Assembly: GCA_023249835.1 (NCBI GenBank) | Contig: JAHFBY010000011.1 | Span: forward strand, 1-11,887 | DNA from: Elusimicrobiota bacterium | GTDB lineage: Bacteria; Elusimicrobiota; Elusimicrobia; 2-02-FULL-39-32 | DNA: 11,887 bases | Direction of reading: 5' to 3' | Shown here: piece by piece, positions 1 through 5,958 of the stretch | Numbering within the stretch: position 1 is the first letter of the stretch | Layout: every line of letters begins with the position of its first letter | The notes under the pieces: generated by a model | Databases searched by the model: none | What the model was told of the DNA's origin: nothing | The model's input: only the letters and a program-made list of their open reading frames with translations | Position numbers and translations under genes: made by a program

Positions 1-2118
1 ACCTTTATGCAGTTCCACAAAATATTTGCAAATAGTTAAGCCTAGTCCGGTCCCGCCCTTTTTTTGTCCTTTTACCTGCTGAAATTTATCAAATATTTTA
101 TCGCGATAATCTTCCGGCACGCCCAGTCCGGTGTCGCTCACTGATAGTTGTACGCGTTCGTTAAAATCTTCCAAAACAATAGTGACAGTCCCGTCCATGG
201 GTGTGAACTTTAGGGCATTTGCGGTTAAGTTGCCTATGACCCGTTCAATTTGGTTAGAGTCTGCGTTAATGGCGTAATCCGCGCTGTTTAATTTTTCTGG
301 AACATGCAGCTCCAAGTGAATTGATTTTGTTTCGGCCATGGGCTTGTACAGGCTGTGGATATCTTCCAAGATTGTCAGCAGGGGAACTTTTGTCACTTCA
401 ATTTCCATTTTACCGGCTTCGATTTTTGCGACGTCTAAAATGTCGTTGATCATACCCAGCAAACGGATGCTGGCTCGGTCCATGACTTGCAACATTTTCT
501 TTTGTTGGGCGTTTGTCGGGCCTGCGGTTTCGTCCAGCAAAAACTTAAGGAACCCAAGTATGGACGTCATGGGGTTGCGCAAATCGTGGGTGATGGAGTG
601 AAGAAACCCTTCTTTTAGTTCATCGAGTTCACGTTCCAGGGTTACGTCATGAACAACGGTCACCACGCCAATTTTTTTGTCTGATCTGGGCACGTGCACA
701 AGTCTGCTGGTGAATTGATGATGTTCAATATAAGAAGCTATTTGTATGGGTAATTCTTTGACTTGGGATTTTTCCGGTTCGATCAACAGTTCTTGAATTA
801 AGCCTTTTAAATTTTGTTCTCCAATCAGATCCAAGAGTTTTCTGCCGATAGGATTTTGCGGCGCGCCGGGATCCTCCGCGGAGTTTAAGTTCCGTGAATT
901 TAAGCAGAATATTTTTTGCGCCGGGTCGTTGATCAACTGAATTTCTCCTTCAAGGTTCGTAAGGACAAGCCCGTCGGCGATCGAAAAAATAACCGCTTCA
1001 GTTTTAGTTTTCTCTTCCATCATTCGGTCTACCTGAAGGTCTGAATAGCGTTTTAATTCTTTAACCATGTCATTAAAAGTTGCGGCCAGCTGACTAATTT
1101 CATCGTTCGTGTCCACGCTCACAAAATGATCAAATTGGCCGGTGGCAACCTTTTTTGCTCCTTCAATTAATGAAAAGATAGGGCGCGAGAGATTTTTAGC
1201 AAATAAGAATGCGATCAAGGAGGCGAGCAAAATAGAAATGAGCACAATTTGTAAAGCTCGGCTGCGGGTGCGATAAATTGGATAGTAGGCTGATTTTTCC
1301 GGCTGCTGTATAATAGAAAACCAACCTGTGCCGCTGACTTCCGCATAGGCGCCGACAATGGCATTGCCGGATTGATCGGTAAACTCTTTAGATCCAATAG
1401 AATGCCTCATCAGCGCTTCGGAGACTATTGGGTGCTTGATCGCGGATTCGTGGTTTTTCGCTTTTTCTTCTTGATTGTGATAGATAAGCCTGCCGTTTTC
1501 ATCGATAACAAATGCCTCTCGTCCGCCGCCTCCGATCCCCGCGCCCTGCTCTTTGATTTGTTGCCAGAGGTTTTCAAGTGAGACCAAAACGTAGAATCCT
1601 CCGCGCCTAGGGTTAGAGGGATCAAAAGGAAAAACCATTTTTAGCCGCGGCTCATTTTTTTCGTAGTAGAAACCGAGTTTGGGTTCGTTGGGTGAATTTT
1701 CATTTGAAGCTTGTTCTTTGTAGCGCGCGAACACGTCGTCTGAGCTTAGGTCTTTAAGAATTTTTTCTTCCGGATAGGCGAAGTTCGTTACTTTAATCAG
1801 TTCTTTGCCCTGCGGGTTAATGTAGGCGATGCTTAAAAATTCGTCGTTAGAGTTGACGAACGCCTGTAATGGTTCGGCTATGATCATGCCTTGCGAGCGC
1901 ATGGACTCAATAACCGAGCGTGTGCGTCCGGCAATGCTTTCCAGATAGAGCGTGATTCGGTTGGAAAGTGAAAGCGCGAGGTTGGTATGCAGTTCCAGGA
2001 TATTAGTTTCCAGGTGAATTTTGTTCAGGGTATAGGTTTGCCAACCGACAATCATGACCGGCAAGGTTGCCAACGAAATTAGGATCAGGGCAATTTTAGG
2101 AAAAAGTTTTAGTTTCAT
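1..2118 (-). CDS. Membrane sensor histidine kinase (dCache-HAMP-PAS-HisKA-HATPase), C-terminus cut by window edge
   Basis: Reading the minus strand from the ATG at 2118 gives 706 codons without a stop up to position 1. Domains in order: membrane segment 1 at about residues 5-25; a periplasmic dCache-like sensor at about 30-285, including AFVIDENGRLIYHN at 202-215; membrane segment 2 at 288-307; HAMP at about 308-356 with Pro313 and the DEISQLAATFNDM core; a PAS-like segment at about 370-490; HisKA with the H-box SITHDLRNPM, where His511 is the expected autophosphorylation site; and a HATPase_c domain with the N-box GNLTANALKF (Asn634), G1 box DTGLGVP (Asp662) and G2 box GGTGLGL (688-694). It should sense an extracellular small molecule and pass phosphate to a response regulator, which is not in view. 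All key catalytic residues are present, so it looks functional. No clear Shine-Dalgarno precedes the ATG. The ligand cannot be predicted from the sequence. Confidence 0.93.
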   Translation of the reverse strand, partial: MKLKLFPKIALILISLATLPVMIVGWQTYTLNKIHLETNILELHTNLALSLSNRITLYLESIAGRTRSVIESMRSQGMIIAEPLQAFVNSNDEFLSIAYINPQGKELIKVTNFAYPEEKILKDLSSDDVFARYKEQASNENSPNEPKLGFYYEKNEPRLKMVFPFDPSNPRRGGFYVLVSLENLWQQIKEQGAGIGGGGREAFVIDENGRLIYHNQEEKAKNHESAIKHPIVSEALMRHSIGSKEFTDQSGNAIVGAYAEVSGTGWFSIIQQPEKSAYYPIYRTRSRALQIVLISILLASLIAFLFAKNLSRPIFSLIEGAKKVATGQFDHFVSVDTNDEISQLAATFNDMVKELKRYSDLQVDRMMEEKTKTEAVIFSIADGLVLTNLEGEIQLINDPAQKIFCLNSRNLNSAEDPGAPQNPIGRKLLDLIGEQNLKGLIQELLIEPEKSQVKELPIQIASYIEHHQFTSRLVHVPRSDKKIGVVTVVHDVTLERELDELKEGFLHSITHDLRNPMTSILGFLKFLLDETAGPTNAQQKKMLQVMDRASIRLLGMINDILDVAKIEAGKMEIEVTKVPLLTILEDIHSLYKPMAETKSIHLELHVPEKLNSADYAINADSNQIERVIGNLTANALKFTPMDGTVTIVLEDFNERVQLSVSDTGLGVPEDYRDKIFDKFQQVKGQKKGGTGLGLTICKYFVELHKG

Positions 2119-2148
2119 AGCGTAAGAGCGTTTAATTTCAGCACTTAA

Positions 2149-2177
2149 TATGTAGCTGAAGCCCTACTCTTTGTCAA
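2149..2177 (-). promoter_or_regulatory. Putative sigma70-type promoter of the histidine kinase gene
   Basis: On the minus strand a perfect -35 box TTGACA (2177-2172) is followed by a 17-bp spacer and TACATA (2154-2149), a weak -10 with 3 of 6 consensus bases. Predicted transcription would start near 2142, giving a leader of about 24 nt before the ATG at 2118. The -35 and spacing are good and the -10 is poor. The rest of 2119-2196 holds no gene. Confidence 0.4.
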
Positions 2178-2196
2178 TGCTTAGATAAGGAAAGGG

Positions 2197-2299
2197 CAAC
2201 TCCCCCTAGCCCCCTCTTTAACTAAAGAGGGGGGAACAATTAACTTCAGTTAAAGACAGCTCCCCCCTCTTTAGTTAAAGAGGGGGTTGGGGGGAGTTG
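2197..2299. repeat. Nested long palindromic repeat (REP/MITE-like)
   Basis: Two arms of about 39 bp (2197-2235 and 2261-2299) are inverted copies of each other. The outermost 10 bases, CAACTCCCCC, pair exactly. Each arm contains its own palindrome of the form CCCCTCTTTA-2nt-TAAAGAGGGG. The centre holds a third hairpin, TTAACT-TC-AGTTAA (2240-2253). The only two mismatches that I see between the arms become G-U pairs in plus-strand RNA, so that transcript could form one almost unbroken stem. The element sits between the divergent kinase and the 2297 ORF and could act as a bidirectional terminator or be a mobile palindrome. It contains no transposase gene. Confidence 0.85.
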
Positions 2300-2647
2300 G
2301 AAGTCTATACCGGCCAAAACAAATGGTTACGTACAAAACAACGTCTTGGCCTATTGGGTAAACAGTGCATGGATATTGTTTGTGATTTCTACGGCTTAGC
2401 ATTAAATAATTTTTATATTAAGGATGTTTTAAGTGAACAGGAAAAAGATAATGCAATTTATAGTGTTAGACAAATCGTTCGATATTTATGTCAGAAACAA
2501 AAGAAAATAACTGGAAATATAACTGACAAACATAAATTAATTAAGCGTGTTGAAGATAATATAAACAGGGAGAAAAAACGGGAGTATTATGTTGAAGTTC
2601 AATCAAAATTTATTAAGGATTTGAATTTATTTCTTGACAAAAAATGA
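2297..2647 (+). CDS. Hypothetical protein with weak DnaA domain IV-like pattern; possibly 5'-truncated
   Basis: The product is 116 residues if the TTG at 2297 is used. That TTG lies in the last bases of the palindromic repeat, and the first ATG is codon 25 (2369). The protein is basic and predicted mostly helical. Three pieces recall the C-terminal DNA-binding domain of DnaA: MDIVCDFYGLALNNF (about 25-39) like the first helices, RQIVRYLCQKQ (about 58-68) like the conserved 'RQIAMYL' helix, and ITDKHKLIKRVEDNI (about 75-89) like the 'DHTTVLHA' recognition helix. About ten residues of the family's helix-turn-helix seem to be missing between the last two. Such domains also occur at the C-terminus of some REP-associated Y1 transposases, but no HUH catalytic domain precedes it here. 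The match was made by eye and is weak. The ORF may be the tail of a gene cut by the repeat. Confidence 0.5.
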   Translation: MEVYTGQNKWLRTKQRLGLLGKQCMDIVCDFYGLALNNFYIKDVLSEQEKDNAIYSVRQIVRYLCQKQKKITGNITDKHKLIKRVEDNINREKKREYYVEVQSKFIKDLNLFLDKK

Positions 2648-2650
2648 ACT

Positions 2651-2833
2651 GTGTTTACTTTAAGGCAGCGAATTGCTCAGCTGGAAAAGCAGTTAGAAAA
2701 AAATAAATTGCCCCCTTCTCGAATTGAAATAGAGGCCAGGGGCGGAACAGCATATCTTCTGAACTTGACGAAAGGGTATACCCCTTCAGCCGGGATTATT
2801 ATATCTGTTCCCATAAAAAATCCTAAAAAATAA
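2651..2833 (+). CDS. Small hypothetical protein (60 aa) with N-terminal coiled coil
   Basis: I do not recognise this protein. It starts with GTG 3 bp after the previous stop, which suggests translational coupling. Residues about 4-19 (LRQRIAQLEKQLEKNK) look like a short coiled coil. The remainder, with IEIEARGGTAYLLNL and a Gly/Pro-containing tail ending PIKNPKK, looks beta-rich. There is no signal peptide or membrane segment and no good Shine-Dalgarno. It could be a real small gene co-transcribed with its neighbour or a remnant of a longer one. Confidence 0.4.
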   Translation: MFTLRQRIAQLEKQLEKNKLPPSRIEIEARGGTAYLLNLTKGYTPSAGIIISVPIKNPKK

Positions 2834-2872
2834 GAAAAAAACGCGGTTAATAAATTTCTTTTCAGGGTCGTG

Positions 2873-2901
2873 TTGAATTTTATCCATTTAATAGATAAAA
2901 T
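2873..2901 (+). promoter_or_regulatory. Strong sigma70-type promoter of the DUF4143 ATPase gene, leaderless arrangement
   Basis: TTGAAT (2873-2878), a 17-bp spacer and TAAAAT (2896-2901) match the housekeeping consensus at 5/6 and 5/6 with ideal spacing. Only six bases separate the -10 box from the ATG at 2908, so the expected transcription start falls on or next to the A of the start codon. No Shine-Dalgarno is present, consistent with a leaderless mRNA. Confidence 0.65.
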
Positions 2902-2902
2902 T
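2876..2902. promoter_or_regulatory. Putative operator: 9-bp perfect inverted repeat over the -10 box
   Basis: AATTTTATC (2876-2884) and GATAAAATT (2894-2902) are perfect inverted repeats separated by 9 bp. They overlap the 3' part of the -35 box and the whole -10 box. This is the geometry of a dimeric repressor site and would block RNA polymerase. Low complexity (AT-rich) makes a chance origin possible, and no regulator gene is identified. Confidence 0.35.
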
Positions 2903-2907
2903 TACCC

Positions 2908-4167
2908 ATGATCAACCGGCACCTCTCTTCCGCCATACTCGATTCTCTTATAGATTTTCCAGCCGTCCTATTAATGGGGGCCAGGCAAGTTGGAAAATCT
3001 ACATTGGTTCAAGATCTCTGCAAAAACCATTGGAAAGCGAACTATTTGACTTTAGATGACCGTCGGACACTGGATTTTGCGTTAGAGGATCCTGACGCAT
3101 TGTTGGAAGCGTTTCCTCCGCCGCTTGCGATAGATGAAGTTCAGAAGGCGCCCGACCTTTTGCGCGCAGTGAAGCGAAAGATTGATCAAAATCGAAAGCC
3201 GGGCCAATTTTTACTCACAGGTTCCGCCAATCTGCTGACTTTAAAAAATGTTTCCGAAACCTTGGCGGGGCGTATCGCTCTCCATGAGCTAAACCCATTT
3301 TCTTACGCTGAACAACTGCATCGCAAACCTTTGGACTTGACGGCCATCTTTAAAGTTAAATCCGCGCAAGACTTGAACGACCTCTTCTCTGCTGATTCAC
3401 AATGCCCTTCACCAAAGTTATCGGTAATGCAATCGGTTTTAGGAGGCGGGTATCCCGTGCCGCTAGCGGCTAAAATCAAGTCTTCGGTGCCAAAATATTT
3501 TGAATCTTATCGGAAAACTTATATTGAACGGGACGTTCAAGACCTTCAAGCCATAGAACGGTTATCTGATTTTTCACGGCTCTTAGACTTGTGCGCTGCT
3601 TCCGCATCTCAACTCGTCAACTTTGCAAACCTCGGAAGGGAATCGATGCTGCCCTACGCCACGCTCCGCCGTTATGCGCAAATTTTAGAACAAACCTATC
3701 AAGTTTTTTTCGTTCCTCCCTATTTCACAAATTTGAGAAAGCGAATCTTAAAAAACCCTAAACTCTATTGGACCGATACAGGTTTTCTTACCCATCTCTT
3801 GGGGGTCACAGACTTATCTGCAATAGCGCAGTCTTCACATTGGGGCGCGCTTCTGGAAAATTGGGTGGCCATTGAGTTGAAAAAGCTAATTTCGTTGCAA
3901 TCAAACCCTGTCCGCATTTATGGCTGGAGAACATATCAAGGTCAGGAAGTTGATTTCATCATTGAAATGCAGGGCAAATTTGTGGCGATTGAGGTGAAAT
4001 CATCTCAATCTCTGCATTCAGTGAACGTAACGTCCATTCAAGCTTTGGCAGGAGAGCTTGGCGAAAAAATAGTCTACACTCTGATCCTATATCAAGGTAA
4101 AACCATTGAAACTCTGCGTGAGAAAATATTCGCCTGCCCCATTGAAATTTTCTTTAAAGGATTTTAG
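2908..4167 (+). CDS. AAA_14/DUF4143 family ATPase
   Basis: This complete protein of 419 residues is within the usual range of the family (about 380-450). The N-terminal AAA_14 domain has Walker A GARQVGKST (24-32), Walker B LAIDE (73-77), and LTGSANLL followed by ETLAGRI, the family's sensor and arginine-containing segments. The C-terminal DUF4143 part has YIERDVQDL and LLENWVAIEL. It then has a restriction-endonuclease-like core, YGWRTYQGQEVDFII with Asp349, followed by AIEVKSS with Glu362 and Lys364, which fits a PD-(D/E)XK fold. The protein is cytosolic. ATP binding is clear. The cellular role of the family is not established, although members are frequent in mobile and accessory DNA of bacteria and archaea. 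It stands alone, and its promoter overlaps a palindrome. Confidence 0.93.
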   Translation: MINRHLSSAILDSLIDFPAVLLMGARQVGKSTLVQDLCKNHWKANYLTLDDRRTLDFALEDPDALLEAFPPPLAIDEVQKAPDLLRAVKRKIDQNRKPGQFLLTGSANLLTLKNVSETLAGRIALHELNPFSYAEQLHRKPLDLTAIFKVKSAQDLNDLFSADSQCPSPKLSVMQSVLGGGYPVPLAAKIKSSVPKYFESYRKTYIERDVQDLQAIERLSDFSRLLDLCAASASQLVNFANLGRESMLPYATLRRYAQILEQTYQVFFVPPYFTNLRKRILKNPKLYWTDTGFLTHLLGVTDLSAIAQSSHWGALLENWVAIELKKLISLQSNPVRIYGWRTYQGQEVDFIIEMQGKFVAIEVKSSQSLHSVNVTSIQALAGELGEKIVYTLILYQGKTIETLREKIFACPIEIFFKGF

Positions 4168-4203
4168 TCGCTTACACATTTTCCACCATTCCATAGTTTT
4201 TAA

Positions 4204-4614
4204 GTTTGGCGTCGCTTCCGGTATACCTCTGCTTTCATTGATAAGGCTAATAGTTTTTTAAAAGAGGGGAACTATGTCGCAGCTAGTGATCTGTTCCTTC
4301 AGATATTCAAAGCCAAGGTTCCTCAATTGTGTAAAGGGCAGGCGTTATATGGTTTGGGGAGCATATGTTTTAAGAGGCACGATTTAATTAATGCTGAAAA
4401 GTACCTTCTTGAGTCCGTTAAAATTTCCAATGATTTTCCTATTCCTTATATTGGTTTGGCTCAGTTTTATCTGCAAACAGGGAAGACAAGTCAATCTGTT
4501 GAGGTTGTGAATCAGTTAATTAAAAAATTTGGCGACGATGTATTGAAAAGAGTTCCGGAGCTTTTTAATCTAATGAAAAATCAGGCAAATACAGCTACGA
4601 CAGCCAAGAAATAG
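4204..4614 (+). pseudogene. TPR-repeat protein fragment lacking a normal start
   Basis: The frame is open from just after the TAA at 4201 to the TAG at 4612-4614. No ATG, GTG or TTG occurs until a TTG at 4327, which lies inside the TPR region and would delete the first repeat. From about 4231 the frame encodes helical pairs typical of tetratricopeptide repeats: AFIDKANSFLKEGNYVAASD, then ALYGLGSICFKRHDLINAEK, then PYIGLAQFYLQTGKTSQSVE. The similarity extends upstream of any usable start, so this is most simply a 5'-truncated gene. An ATT start at 4237 is a less likely alternative. TPRs are protein-protein interaction scaffolds and the partner is unknown. The short gap 4168-4203 shows no clear terminator. 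Confidence 0.55.
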
Positions 4615-4916
4615 GCATAAGCCTTTTCTAGTTTTGGAGATTTATGGATTAGGGATCAGTTTGATCGCGTTGATGCGTGGGTCACCCGGGCTTGATTCAA
4701 GCGTAGATATGGAAGAAGGTACCGCAGAATTAATTGACGAGGTTGTTTTTCCGTCGCCTTTGCCCGCAAGTTATGAGTATCGGTATACCAGTCTTTTAGA
4801 TGACGGGGAATATTACATGACGGTGTTTGACGGCGCCGGGAATATGACGATGACTCATTTTATCGTAGACCGGAGCGTGTGCAAAGTTACGGGAGTTTCT
4901 CCCGCGCAAAGCGCGG

Positions 4917-5814
4917 TGGATGTCGCGATAACCGCGCCGATAACAGTGACGTTGGACAAGGCTTTATCAACGCTTAATTATTGGAATGGGGCGTTGAACG
5001 TTTATGATGGCGGACAGCAGGTTGTTGGTAACGCGGAGTATCTGTCCGAGCCGGAATTGCATTTAGATCAGAACGGGGATGGGGATGTTTTGGATTATGT
5101 TTTGCGGTTTATGCCGAGCGCAGGGACTTTTCCTGCGGGGAAGGATTTACGGGTTAGTTTGTATGGATATAGTTTGTTAGGGTTGAACGGAAGATATTTA
5201 GATGGAGATGGGGATGGCTCGGAAGGCGGGAATAAGAACTGGACGTTTAAGACGACGGTTCCCGCGCCTTTGATTGCGAATAATTTGATTAGTAACGCGC
5301 CCGCTGAGCTGGTTTTGCCGATTGGAACTACGATCCAGTCGTTTAACGCTTCGATTTCTAGAGCGGAGCTTTATTATCGTCCGGTGAACAGTTATCAATT
5401 TTATACGAAGTTGGACTTGAAGCCTATGGATGGAAGTTTGTTGTCGTCTAAAGGATATGGGGCGAGCGTGGTTTGCAATGCGACGATACCCGTTGCCGGG
5501 GTAGGTTTAGCGAACGGGTTGGAATATTTTATTTATGCTGAGGACAGTAACGGAAAAGCGTCGAGCTTGCCTGTGGGGATATCGCCTGCCGGGTATGTGG
5601 GTTTGGGGCAGAAGGTGTTGTTGTACCGGGAGCCGAGACAGGATTTGTTGATGAGCGATGGGTCGCGTGGGAACGATATTTATAATTTGAGTTTTCGGTT
5701 GACGGAGGATTTGGCGAGCGGGCATACGGTAGATTTGGATGCGTATGCGATGAACGCGGATTTTACGGCGCGGGTGTTTGATTCGCCATCGGCGCAAGTG
5801 CGGGACGTGACGCA
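4917..5814 (+). repeat. Duplicated surface-module DNA, left copy
   Basis: The same ~898 bp occurs at 9806-10703 at a constant offset of 4889 bases, so there is no indel. Identical tracts such as 5066-5155 and 5690-5772 alternate with clusters of substitutions. Upstream of about 4917 the two copies remain alignable only at protein level, with a one-codon indel. Downstream of 5814 they share nothing obvious. Confidence 0.9.
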
Positions 5815-5841
5815 AGTCGCTGGATTGTCTACGGGCAATGA

Positions 5842-5864
5842 GCGGAGTATCTGTCCGAGCCGGA
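5842..5864 (+). repeat. 23-bp exact direct repeat of 5033-5055, read in another frame
   Basis: The 23 bases at 5033-5055 recur exactly at 5842-5864, just past the abrupt end of the duplicated module. In the first place they encode AEYLSEP in the Big_5 domain. In the second they are read one base out of frame as ERSICPSR. In the native frame the second copy would run into TAA at 5865-5868. This looks like a scar from recombination between module copies. Confidence 0.7.
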
Positions 5865-5958
5865 TTAAGGAGGATACGGTGGTGGTTGTTACCGCTTATC
5901 TTTTTGGCAATTACCCTGGATTTTTTTGTTCGAAATACAAATGCTTTTAATGCTCTTT

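Larger units (their letters stand above)
4634..5950 (+). pseudogene. Truncated surface-protein fragment (Ig-like, Big_5, FN3-like); silent duplicate of the 9.5-10.7 kb region
   Basis: The open frame gives 438 residues from a TTG at 4634, but the frame is open further upstream over the TPR fragment and there is no ribosome site or signal peptide. Residues about 7-80 are an Ig-like segment (SSVDMEEGTAEL, DGAGNMTMTHF) that matches the later long ORF at modest identity. Residues about 85-205 are a Bacterial Ig-like (Big_5/SbsA) domain, with Asp-rich loops LDQNGDGDVLDY and YLDGDGDGSEGG, and an FN3-like segment follows (SRAELYYRPVN). From 4917 to 5814 it is about 86% identical in protein to 9806-10703 with no indel. 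After 5814 the similarity stops abruptly, and about 45 unrelated residues lead to the stop. It was presumably once part of an exported multidomain surface protein. Lack of start, signal and proper C-terminus argues for a decayed or silent cassette. Confidence 0.7.
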
